Shown here piece after piece: positions 1 to 5,475 of a stretch of 9,330 bases of DNA. The notes below the pieces were generated by a model. The model worked only from the letters and a program-made list of their open reading frames with translations, was not told where the DNA came from and did not search any database. Every line of letters starts with the position of its first letter. Position 1 is the stretch's first letter. The DNA comes from Clostridium sp. CAG:1013. Its GTDB lineage: Bacteria; Bacillota; Clostridia; Oscillospirales; Acutalibacteraceae. Position numbers and translations under genes: made by a program. The stretch is from assembly GCA_000432995.1 (NCBI GenBank), contig HF972627.1, forward strand, positions 51,952 through 61,281, read 5' to 3'.

Positions 1-20
1 GTAAATTTTGTGATCTTCAT
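1..20 (-). CDS. 5' end of next operon gene, possibly an enolase-superfamily sugar-acid dehydratase (partial)
   Basis: Only the first six full codons are in the window, reading MKITKF on the minus strand, followed by two bases of a seventh. The ATG is at 20-18. It is preceded by a purine-rich GGGGAG (minus-strand reading of 25-30) and lies 13 bases after the stop codon of the aldolase gene. Enolase-superfamily sugar-acid dehydratases, such as galactonate dehydratase DgoD, commonly begin with MKIT or MKITK, and such a dehydratase would make the substrate of the aldolase. That match is suggestive only, because six residues cannot identify a family. That a gene starts here is well supported by spacing and ribosome binding site; the product is a guess. 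Confidence 0.45.
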
Positions 21-33
21 AAAACTCCCCTTG

Positions 34-681
34 TTATTTCACAGCCGCAACATAGCTTCGGGCAAGGTCTGAAACCGCCTGAAACTCACCAGCGGCAATT
101 TGTGTTTTATCGATTATATTGGAACCAATTCCTACCCCAACAGCACCTGCTGCCAAAAAATCTCGAATATTCTCACGATTCACACCGCCCACGGCCAGCA
201 GTGGAATATGGCTCAGCGGAGCCATTACGGCACGAATGTAGCCTGGTCCCAAATCATCTGACGGAAACAATTTGACCACCGAGGCCCCACAACGAAACGC
301 ATACGCGATCTCCGTGGGTGTCATTGCTCCGGGGATCGCACCTAATCCTTTCGCCCGCGCTGCCTGGATCACATCTCGATCCGTATTTGGCGCAAGGATA
401 AAAGACGCTCCCGCGTCCGCCGCGGCTTCCACCTCACGAACAGACATAACCGTACCTGCACCTATCATCATGTCCTCGCCGCCACAGCTTTTGGCAGTTT
501 CAATGGCTTTGGCAGTATCAAGAATACCCGTGGGAGAACTTTGATCGAACGTGATCTCCAGCATTCGTATTCCCCCGTCTTTCAAGGCTTGGACCGTCTG
601 TTCCAGGTATTTGTATTCCACATTTCGCAGAATCGCTATAATCTTGTTTTTTCGGACAGCTTCCAGAAGGAAATCACTCAC
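34..681 (-). CDS. eda: KDPG/KDPGal-type 2-keto-3-deoxy acid aldolase
   Basis: This is a class I aldolase of the KDPG/KHG family, 215 residues and a normal length for the family. It should cleave a 2-keto-3-deoxy sugar acid (or its 6-phosphate) to pyruvate and an aldehyde in the cytoplasm. Visible family marks are IIAILRN near residues 14-20, the acid-base glutamate in LEIT (E42), GAGTV at 74-78, PGAMTPTE at 117-124, the Schiff-base lysine in VVKLFP (K137), and the phosphate/carboxylate-site GG in AVGGVN (165-166). The chosen start is a GTG at 681. It has AAGGAGG seven bases upstream (689-695) and overlaps the regulator stop as GTGA. A longer reading from an ATG at 810 would add 43 residues lying inside the regulator gene with no family resemblance. 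Whether the substrate is KDPG, KDPGal, KHG or a deoxy-sugar acid such as 2-keto-3-deoxyfuconate cannot be told from sequence, so the symbol names the family only. Confidence 0.92.
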   Translation of the reverse strand: MSDFLLEAVRKNKIIAILRNVEYKYLEQTVQALKDGGIRMLEITFDQSSPTGILDTAKAIETAKSCGGEDMMIGAGTVMSVREVEAAADAGASFILAPNTDRDVIQAARAKGLGAIPGAMTPTEIAYAFRCGASVVKLFPSDDLGPGYIRAVMAPLSHIPLLAVGGVNRENIRDFLAAGAVGVGIGSNIIDKTQIAAGEFQAVSDLARSYVAAVK

Positions 682-1823
682 GCAAGTTCCTCCTTCCCAG
701 TAGGCGCAATAACGCGAACAGTGCCATGATCTGTAATAACAGCATCGATGTTGATCTTTGCGTTTGCCGTAGGCGCTCTTCCGGAGATCCGCTCTGAAAG
801 GTACCAGCACGTGTACTCTACAAGAGCGTCAATATTGACGTCCACGGTAGTCAGCGGACGGAATATCACCTGATATCGATCCGTCTTGTCGAATCCAACA
901 ATACTGATATCTTCGGGAACAGAGATCCCATGTTTCTCAAAGCAGCTCAAACATCCAAACGCCATATCATCGTTGAACGCGAAAACCGCCGTGGGAAGCT
1001 CTTCTTTTGGCATAGCCAAAATCTTTTCGCCAATCTCAACACCAGACTGAAACTTCCAATTTCCATAAAACAGGTATTTGGAATCAAACGGAATGCGTTT
1101 CTGCATATAGAGCTTCTGCACTCCGCTCAGCCGCTCGATAGACGTCTGGTAATTTCGTTTACCAGCAACGATAGCGATTTTCTCATGCCCGGCTTCTGTC
1201 AGCATTTTGGCCACATGATAGGCACCGTCAAAGTTATTGCTGACAACACTAGTCATCAGCGGCGTATAGTGGTTTACCGAAACACAGGGAATTTTCATGC
1301 GAAGCGCTTCCTGATAAATGGGAACTTGAATATGGCTATCGAAAATGATAGCAGAAGGAGAAGTGTGCAAAATGGTATTTCTCAGATCCGCTTCTTTTTC
1401 GATAAACTTGAAAATGAGAGTATACCCCAAGTTGGAAAACGCCTTTTCAAAGCTTTTAATCAGCTTAAAATGGAAATATTCCCCATCGGAATTCTGAAGA
1501 TAGTCCTCCTGGGTAGCCAGCAAAATACAACGTCCAGAATCCACAACCGGCTTCTCGCGGTTACTCACATCCTCAGGAGAAACCACTTTGGAACCGTATC
1601 CTGGTACTTTTTTAACGATCCCATCATTCACCAAGAGCTGTAAGGATTTCCGCACAGTGTTCCGCTCTACGCCGAATCGTTCTGTCAGCTCCTTCTCACT
1701 GGGCAAACGATAATCGGAATCGTACACACCGTCTTGGATCTCTTGCAAAAGAGTGGAATAAATCTGTTTATAGATGGGAACTTTCTTGTTTCCAGGGAGG
1801 TCCTGTTTTGTTTGATTTGCCAT
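678..1823 (-). CDS. GntR-type DNA-binding, LacI/GalR-type sensor transcriptional regulator (AraR-like architecture)
   Basis: The protein has 381 residues and two parts. The N-terminus (about 15-85) is a GntR winged helix-turn-helix: VPIYKQIYSTLLQEI, then PSEKELTERFGVERNTVRKS around 41-60, then the wing GIVKKVPGYGSKV. From about residue 98 it is a periplasmic-binding-protein-like sugar sensor of the LacI/GalR type, with FNDDMAFG (283-290), ISIVGFD (306-312) and RPLTTVD (322-328). This chimeric arrangement is known from Bacillus subtilis AraR, a sugar-responsive repressor. The ATG at 1823 shares its A with the TAA of the mutarotase gene (TAATG), so translation is probably coupled. A GGGGG lies 13 bases upstream, rather far for a ribosome binding site. 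Being inside the minus-strand operon, it is probably autoregulated and likely controls both divergent operons. The effector is unknown. Confidence 0.92.
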   Translation of the reverse strand: MANQTKQDLPGNKKVPIYKQIYSTLLQEIQDGVYDSDYRLPSEKELTERFGVERNTVRKSLQLLVNDGIVKKVPGYGSKVVSPEDVSNREKPVVDSGRCILLATQEDYLQNSDGEYFHFKLIKSFEKAFSNLGYTLIFKFIEKEADLRNTILHTSPSAIIFDSHIQVPIYQEALRMKIPCVSVNHYTPLMTSVVSNNFDGAYHVAKMLTEAGHEKIAIVAGKRNYQTSIERLSGVQKLYMQKRIPFDSKYLFYGNWKFQSGVEIGEKILAMPKEELPTAVFAFNDDMAFGCLSCFEKHGISVPEDISIVGFDKTDRYQVIFRPLTTVDVNIDALVEYTCWYLSERISGRAPTANAKINIDAVITDHGTVRVIAPTGKEELA

Positions 1824-2239
1824 TATTCCCGAACAACCCCCTTTGTTATCAAAATATTTCCACCTTTCGTGGTATCAGCCGTAACTACGACACCGACAGC
1901 CTGGCTTGCACGGTCATAAAAATCAAACCGGCCTACTGTTTTCAGTGTCACACAAGGCTCTTCCTTGGACAGAAGTTTTTGATACCGTTCAAACGCCCCG
2001 CTCTCCAAGGAGCTTTCCATCATCAGCACGGGATCTGCTTCCGCTTGATCCACAGGGAAAAAATACAAAATGTCCTCAAGCAGTTCCTCAATATGTTCCA
2101 CAGGAACATGTACATGCTCACATCCCATAGAGCGCCAAGGATAATTCGCGTCACTGATCAAAATCTTTTCCCCATGGCCCATTTCCATGATCAGCCTCAG
2201 CAACTCCGGGGTGAACTGTTTCGACACATGTTTCAGCAT
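1823..2239 (-). CDS. FucU/RbsD-family sugar mutarotase
   Basis: This 138-residue protein belongs to the RbsD/FucU family of cytoplasmic mutarotases, which interconvert sugar anomers (L-fucose for FucU) or pyranose and furanose forms (ribose for RbsD). It looks closer to FucU. It has MGHGEKILISDANYP at about 20-34, including His22 and Asp30 at the expected active-site positions. It also has RFDFYDRA at 104-111, supplying the family tyrosine (Y108), and GGNILITKG at 126-134. Length matches the family. The ATG at 2239 follows AAGGA with a nine-base gap. It lies 58 bases after the upstream oxidoreductase gene and overlaps the regulator by one base. Its presence implies that the cell handles a free reducing sugar in this pathway, perhaps a 6-deoxyhexose, but family members vary in specificity, so I give no symbol. 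Confidence 0.9.
   Translation of the reverse strand: MLKHVSKQFTPELLRLIMEMGHGEKILISDANYPWRSMGCEHVHVPVEHIEELLEDILYFFPVDQAEADPVLMMESSLESGAFERYQKLLSKEEPCVTLKTVGRFDFYDRASQAVGVVVTADTTKGGNILITKGVVRE
2093..2109. repeat. Perfect inverted repeat ATGTTCC-ACA-GGAACAT inside the mutarotase gene
   Basis: Seven-base arms (2093-2099 and 2103-2109) surround a three-base centre. Read on the minus strand and extended upstream, the site contains TACATGTTC, the same nine bases found in both intergenic operator-like repeats. It lies within codons for HVPVEHI, so it may be accidental, or it may be an intragenic regulator site. No other support is visible. Confidence 0.4.
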
Positions 2240-2273
2240 TTTATCGCATCCTTACATTCCATCATTCCAATCT

Positions 2274-2297
2274 TTCATTCTTCATCATAAGAATGAA
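2274..2297 (-). other. Stem-loop directly after an oxidoreductase stop codon
   Basis: A nine-base perfect stem, TTCATTCTT (2274-2282) against AAGAATGAA (2289-2297), encloses the six-base loop CATCAT. It begins immediately after the stop codon of the oxidoreductase gene on the transcribed minus strand. The stem is AT-rich and is not followed by a U tract, so it does not look like an efficient intrinsic terminator. It may be an mRNA processing or stability element separating the enzyme genes from the mutarotase and regulator. Confidence 0.5.
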
Positions 2298-3314
2298 TTA
2301 CTGACAAGAGCTTTGAAGCTGCTGCACCAATTCCATGGTGGCATAATCCTCCGCTGTTCTCTGTGGATCCCCATGAACAGGATCATTTTGAACACGGCGG
2401 ATAAAATCCAAATCCTCATCAAAGTAACCGTAATAGCGGGCGTACTCTTCGCTTTCCGCAATCTCTACACCATCGAAATACTCGATTTCGGGTTGCGCGT
2501 TTCCTGCTGCCGAAATGGAGTGAGTCTGCCCATTGCAGTGAAGGATCCTTCCGCTGCAGCCAGCAATTCCGAAACCAAGATCGATATACGCGCTGGCATT
2601 GGGACCATGAATCTCAAAATCATGGACGCGACCACCCGTCTGATAGTTTGCACGAACAACTCCTGTCATACCGTTCTCAAAGGCAATAGCTGAGTACCAA
2701 GACTGTACTACGCCTTCCTTTTCAAGAGGACCTTGCAGCGTCATACACTTTTCCACTGGGCTTGAAGCAATATGCCGGACAAGATCGATCACGTGGATCA
2801 CGTCACAGACAAACGCACTGGCGCAGCCGTCATAAAAGGATGCGGAACTATTCTTATAGAACCTGCCTTCCACATGAGTAATGTCTGTCAATTCCCTCAT
2901 GCGCTTCAAAATTGCAGTCACAAGAGGGATAGAACGGCGATTAAAGCCAACGTGCAGCCGTCTGTCTTTCTCATCTGCCACTCGTTTCAATGTATTGGCC
3001 TGGAAAAGGGTGATCCCCATAGGCTTTTCCATAAAGACAGCAAGGTCAGCGTTCAAACAATCAAGAGCGACACGGAAAAGCATGTCCGGCTGGGTCAGAA
3101 CAAAAACTGCGTCCAGCTTCTCTTCCCGCAGCATTGACACATGAGATACATACATTTTGGGCACGTCAAACTGGCGGCAAGCTTTCTCAGCTCGGCTCTC
3201 ATCCCAATCGCAAAGCGCCACTAGCTCAACCTCTTCCAGTGAGGAAAGAATAGGGAGATGAATCCCACATGCCAGGCCACCGACTCCTATCACGCCAACT
3301 CTAACTTTTTTCAT
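2298..3314 (-). CDS. Gfo/Idh/MocA-family NAD(P)-dependent oxidoreductase (first paralogue)
   Basis: The protein has 338 residues, typical for the family. The N-terminal Rossmann fold carries the dinucleotide motif VIGVGGLA (8-15), with the acidic residue D36 after the second strand (VALCDWDE). The family EKP signature is in FMEKPMG, with E96 and K97. The catalytic-region helix DVIHVIDLVRH (171-181) supplies a histidine at 174. Members oxidise or reduce hydroxyl groups of sugars, inositols or sugar derivatives in the cytoplasm. The ATG at 3314 begins after only four bases from the stop of the upstream paralogue, and its Shine-Dalgarno-like AAGGAG lies within that gene's final codons. The pair of paralogues next to a TIM-barrel isomerase-like gene suggests that both act on one substrate. 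Specificity and direction are not readable from the sequence. Confidence 0.92.
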   Translation of the reverse strand: MKKVRVGVIGVGGLACGIHLPILSSLEEVELVALCDWDESRAEKACRQFDVPKMYVSHVSMLREEKLDAVFVLTQPDMLFRVALDCLNADLAVFMEKPMGITLFQANTLKRVADEKDRRLHVGFNRRSIPLVTAILKRMRELTDITHVEGRFYKNSSASFYDGCASAFVCDVIHVIDLVRHIASSPVEKCMTLQGPLEKEGVVQSWYSAIAFENGMTGVVRANYQTGGRVHDFEIHGPNASAYIDLGFGIAGCSGRILHCNGQTHSISAAGNAQPEIEYFDGVEIAESEEYARYYGYFDEDLDFIRRVQNDPVHGDPQRTAEDYATMELVQQLQSSCQ

Positions 3315-3318
3315 TGGA

Positions 3319-4305
3319 TTATTCCCACTCCTTCAACAGGGACTGCGCAAGAATGGTTTCAGCCACTTTCATGATTTCCAGGGTATTTGAGAAGCAGCAC
3401 TCAGGCTGGTAGTTGTTCAAACATCCTTCGACAAAATCACGGGCCGCTGCCTGCACACCTGTATAAACGTAGAATTCATCGCTTCCAGCTACTTCGCGAG
3501 TATCAAACTCCTGGCCCACCACATCGCCGTCAGCATACAGATGACCTTTTGCCTCATGTTCTGCTTCCACGAAAATACCCGGAGCGTGCATTTCCACGGA
3601 AAAGATCCGTTTTCCGCTGGACCAACTGTTGATCAAATGTCCCACTGCACCGTTCTTAAAGTGGAGAACAGCGGAGATGAAATTGATATCCACCGTTCCA
3701 ACTCTACGGGTGTCACTCTCCACTTTGGTGATCTCAGAACCGCACATCCAGCGAAGAGTGTCAATGGAATGAACGCAGTCATCCATCATATGATCCCGGG
3801 CGCCGAGAAAATCCTTCCCCACCTCGTTCTTATAGAACTTGCACACAGCATGGACCATATCGCCTCGTTTCAAGCATTCCTCGCGAAGCATTTTGACCAT
3901 GGGAGTATACCTTCTCTGAAGGCTGACCTGCGTGATGCAATTGTTACGGCGAGCAATGGCCTCAAGAGCACGGGCTTGGTGAATACTCAGCGCCATAGGC
4001 TTTTCAATATAAAGATGAAGCCCATTTTCCAGGCACCACTTCCAAATATCATACATGATATGGGGCTGTCCAATTACCACAGCAGCGTCAGGCTTCAAAT
4101 CCCGGACCATGTTCTGATAGTCGTAGACGCCTCCCTTGCCATAGCGATTTTGAATCCCATATTTGTCGGCCGTAGTCTGCAAACGTGTTTCGTCAATATC
4201 GCAGATGCCTACAATCTCCACATTTTCAAGCGAAGCAAATGAAGGATAAATCACCGCATTCGCTCTATCGCCCGCACCAATCATTACAACTCTCAGCTTT
4301 TTCAT
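3319..4305 (-). CDS. Gfo/Idh/MocA-family NAD(P)-dependent oxidoreductase (second paralogue)
   Basis: The protein has 328 residues. The Rossmann motif is MIGAGDRA (8-15), with acidic residues in ICDIDE (36-39). The EKP motif is in YIEKPMA (E101, K102), and the catalytic-region helix is DDCVHSIDTLRW (175-186) with H179. It shares the family fold with the neighbouring oxidoreductase but differs from it through most of its length, so the two are diverged paralogues rather than a recent duplication. The ATG at 4305 has a strong GGGGAGGA ribosome binding site about seven bases upstream. It lies 17 bases after the TIM-barrel gene and four bases before the next oxidoreductase. It probably oxidises a sugar or sugar derivative, or catalyses the reverse reduction. 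Confidence 0.92.
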   Translation of the reverse strand: MKKLRVVMIGAGDRANAVIYPSFASLENVEIVGICDIDETRLQTTADKYGIQNRYGKGGVYDYQNMVRDLKPDAAVVIGQPHIMYDIWKWCLENGLHLYIEKPMALSIHQARALEAIARRNNCITQVSLQRRYTPMVKMLREECLKRGDMVHAVCKFYKNEVGKDFLGARDHMMDDCVHSIDTLRWMCGSEITKVESDTRRVGTVDINFISAVLHFKNGAVGHLINSWSSGKRIFSVEMHAPGIFVEAEHEAKGHLYADGDVVGQEFDTREVAGSDEFYVYTGVQAAARDFVEGCLNNYQPECCFSNTLEIMKVAETILAQSLLKEWE

Positions 4306-4322
4306 TATCCATTCCTCCCCTT

Positions 4323-5165
4323 TTACAGCTTCTTTTGAAACAGCGACTTAATGAACGCCAAATCTTCCCGAGTATAGGCATCCACATGTTCTTCATCGGA
4401 GTATTCGGCCGGCAAACAGACCACACCGTTGTATCCCCGTTTTCTTAAATGGCGAACTGCCTCTTCCCAGTCACCACAGGCGTTTCTTCCCGTGGTCCAA
4501 TGCACATCCCATTTTGCAGGGGACTGTTCAGGCCCATTGATGCGCTGGCGATATGCTGCTTTAAAGTTCACCATACACAGCTGATCCCATACGGTATCGA
4601 TCGCGAAAGAAGGTTCGTTTCCAGCAAGTCCGCTATGACCTGAATCCCAAACTGCCGCAATGTAACGAGGATCATAATCTTTCAAAAGAAGATATGTTTC
4701 GGCGGAATTGGAAATAGAATAGCCAAAGTGCATCTGCACTCCTAAAGTAACCTGATACTTTTCGCAGTAAGGCAAAAGCGCGTCATATTTACGCTTGATC
4801 AGCTCAATGTTCTTGTGGAATTCCATTCCGGGCTCCATATTCTGGCAAATACGAATAATTTTTACTCCTGCTTCTCCGCAGCCAGCAAAAAGCTCTTCAT
4901 TAATTCCAATGACATCGTTGCTGCCTTCAACAAAGCGTACATCAACGCCTCCGGCAATACTGGCAACTTCCAATCCATAAGAAGACATTACACGGCACAG
5001 CTTCTTGATACCTTCCACGCCATCAGAAGGCTGCACCTGATATCCGTCTCGCAAAGGGTACTCAATGGCATCAAACCCCATACCCTTTACAAATTCTCCC
5101 AGTTCTTCTAGTGTAATATTTTTCCAGGGCTTTGTAAAGACAGAATATTTAATATTAGAAGACAT
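4323..5165 (-). CDS. Xylose-isomerase-like TIM-barrel sugar isomerase/epimerase family protein
   Basis: This is the first gene of the minus-strand operon, with 280 residues. It belongs to the AP-endonuclease-2/xylose-isomerase-like TIM-barrel superfamily, which includes sugar isomerases, epimerases, IolE/IolI-type proteins and some lyases. Likely metal-site or active-site residues are H146 in VQMHFGY, D174 and H177 in WDSGHSG, and E254 in LPAEYSD. The position often held by a metal-binding glutamate before H146 appears to be Q144. The start chosen is the ATG at 5165, with AAGGAGG nine bases upstream (5175-5181). The open frame extends 21 codons further upstream, but that part overlaps the promoter and operator repeats. 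Its position beside two Gfo/Idh/MocA oxidoreductases suggests it acts on an oxidised (keto) sugar intermediate. The reaction is unknown. Confidence 0.88.
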   Translation of the reverse strand: MSSNIKYSVFTKPWKNITLEELGEFVKGMGFDAIEYPLRDGYQVQPSDGVEGIKKLCRVMSSYGLEVASIAGGVDVRFVEGSNDVIGINEELFAGCGEAGVKIIRICQNMEPGMEFHKNIELIKRKYDALLPYCEKYQVTLGVQMHFGYSISNSAETYLLLKDYDPRYIAAVWDSGHSGLAGNEPSFAIDTVWDQLCMVNFKAAYRQRINGPEQSPAKWDVHWTTGRNACGDWEEAVRHLRKRGYNGVVCLPAEYSDEEHVDAYTREDLAFIKSLFQKKL

Positions 5166-5174
5166 CCTGACTTT

Positions 5175-5181
5175 CCTCCTT
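5175..5181 (-). promoter_or_regulatory. Ribosome binding site that sets the TIM-barrel gene start
   Basis: On the minus strand this reads AAGGAGG, nine bases before the ATG at 5165. It decides for that ATG over the longer open frame starting at 5228, which has no such site and would start inside the predicted promoter. Confidence 0.85.
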
Positions 5182-5193
5182 AATTTTTTGTTG

Positions 5194-5209
5194 TATACAT
5201 GTTCACTTT
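5194..5209 (+). repeat. Operator-like repeat, copy 1 (TATACATGTTCACTTT)
   Basis: This 16-bp sequence is repeated exactly at 5405-5420. With the preceding G it forms the imperfect dyad GTATACATGTTCAC, centred on ACATGT, with 10 of 14 positions symmetric and GT...AC ends as in many GntR-family operators. It lies about 11 to 27 bases downstream of the inferred minus-strand transcription start, a classic position for repression. The assignment to the locus regulator is inference. Confidence 0.7.
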
Positions 5210-5213
5210 CTTC

Positions 5214-5227
5214 TGTGCACATGCACA
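5214..5227. repeat. Inverted repeat TGTGCA-CA-TGCACA overlapping the minus promoter
   Basis: Six-base perfect arms flank a two-base centre. The repeat reaches the last base of the predicted minus-strand -10 element and covers the inferred start site, four bases from operator copy 1. It could be a second half of a compound operator or a site for another regulator. Confidence 0.55.
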
Positions 5228-5255
5228 TTCTATCACAGAGCTATCTCGGAATCAA
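5227..5255 (-). promoter_or_regulatory. Sigma-A-like promoter for the minus-strand operon
   Basis: On the minus strand, TTGATT (5255-5250) is followed after 17 bases by TAGAAT (5232-5227), matching the consensus at 4/6 and 5/6. TGA directly before the -10 gives an extended -10 (TGn). The inferred start is near 5220, about 55 bases before the TIM-barrel ATG. Confidence 0.7.
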
Positions 5256-5315
5256 GTAGGTTGTTAATTACCAAATACACAAATATATTGTCATAATTTA
5301 GTGCAAAATTTTCGA

Positions 5316-5344
5316 TTGACATTTTGTAAAAGGAAGATTATCAT
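5316..5344 (+). promoter_or_regulatory. Sigma-A-like promoter for the plus-strand operon
   Basis: A perfect -35, TTGACA (5316-5321), is followed after exactly 17 bases by TATCAT (5339-5344), 5/6 to the consensus. AT-rich DNA upstream, including AAAATTTT at 5305-5312, could serve as an UP-like element. The inferred start is near 5351, leaving a leader of about 125 bases before the aldo/keto reductase gene. Confidence 0.75.
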
Positions 5345-5358
5345 GATGGCATAAGCAC

Positions 5359-5378
5359 AACATGTTAGTAATCATGTT
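5359..5378. promoter_or_regulatory. Two spaced CATGTT cores just after the plus promoter
   Basis: AACATGTT (5359-5366, a perfect palindrome) and TCATGTT (5372-5378, continuing CCC) carry CATGTT cores 12 bases apart, a little over one helical turn. They resemble the core of the 16-bp repeats and lie just downstream of the inferred plus-strand start, so they may be weaker regulator sites. Confidence 0.4.
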
Positions 5379-5404
5379 CCCTGCATGCTATCGTCAAAGA
5401 ATAA

Positions 5405-5420
5405 TATACATGTTCACTTT
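5405..5420 (+). repeat. Operator-like repeat, copy 2 (TATACATGTTCACTTT)
   Basis: This is an exact second copy of the repeat at 5194-5209, in the same orientation and 211 bases away. It lies within the inferred plus-strand leader, about 55 to 70 bases downstream of the promoter start. There it could block elongation or support looping with copy 1. Confidence 0.7.
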
Positions 5421-5421
5421 T

Positions 5422-5433
5422 TTTGCGTGCAAA
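5422..5433. repeat. Inverted repeat TTTGC-GT-GCAAA after operator copy 2
   Basis: Five-base perfect arms flank a two-base centre, starting two bases after the 16-bp repeat. It occupies roughly the place that TGTGCA-CA-TGCACA has after copy 1, so both copies are followed by a GTGCA-containing dyad. Its function is unknown. Confidence 0.5.
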
Positions 5434-5475
5434 CCGAAACACTTTCTTAAACAAATAATAAAGGAGCGTGAAGTC

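Larger units (their letters stand above)
5166..5475. promoter_or_regulatory. Divergent intergenic control region
   Basis: These 310 bases separate the two divergent operons and hold no convincing gene. They contain a sigma-A-like promoter for each direction, an AT-rich stretch between them (about 5257-5330), two copies of a 16-bp repeat, two different short inverted repeats that follow those copies, and extra ACATGTT or TCATGTT cores. Together these look like the shared operator region of the locus. The plus-strand leader would be about 125 bases long and the minus-strand leader about 55. Confidence 0.85.

Noticed and set aside
682..810. N-terminal extension of the aldolase to an ATG at 810
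   Set aside because: The extra 43 residues are an alternative-frame reading of the regulator gene with no aldolase resemblance, and the GTG at 681 has an ideal ribosome binding site.
930..1643. Long open frame on the plus strand opposite the regulator
   Set aside because: It is antisense to a clearly recognisable regulator, shows no family resemblance, and has no convincing ribosome binding site; it is a shadow frame.
2226..2233. Another ACATGTT at the start of the mutarotase gene
   Set aside because: Only the 7-base core matches, it falls in the first codons of the gene, and no extended dyad surrounds it.
3541..4242. Long open frame on the plus strand opposite the second oxidoreductase
   Set aside because: It is a shadow of a well-supported gene, with no recognisable protein features.
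5166..5228. Upstream ATG at 5228 for the TIM-barrel gene
   Set aside because: The extension overlaps the operator repeat and the predicted start site and has no ribosome binding site; the ATG at 5165 has AAGGAGG at good spacing.
5422..5433. Catabolite-repression (CcpA cre) site
   Set aside because: The dyad TTTGC-GT-GCAAA does not match the cre consensus with its central CG and flanking TG...CA spacing; no clear cre site was found by eye in the intergenic region.
5362..5475. In-frame upstream ATG for the aldo/keto reductase, adding 38 residues
   Set aside because: No ribosome binding site precedes it, the added residues do not resemble the family N-terminus, and the stretch contains operator copy 2. 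The open frame is probably chance, although a leader-peptide role cannot be fully excluded.
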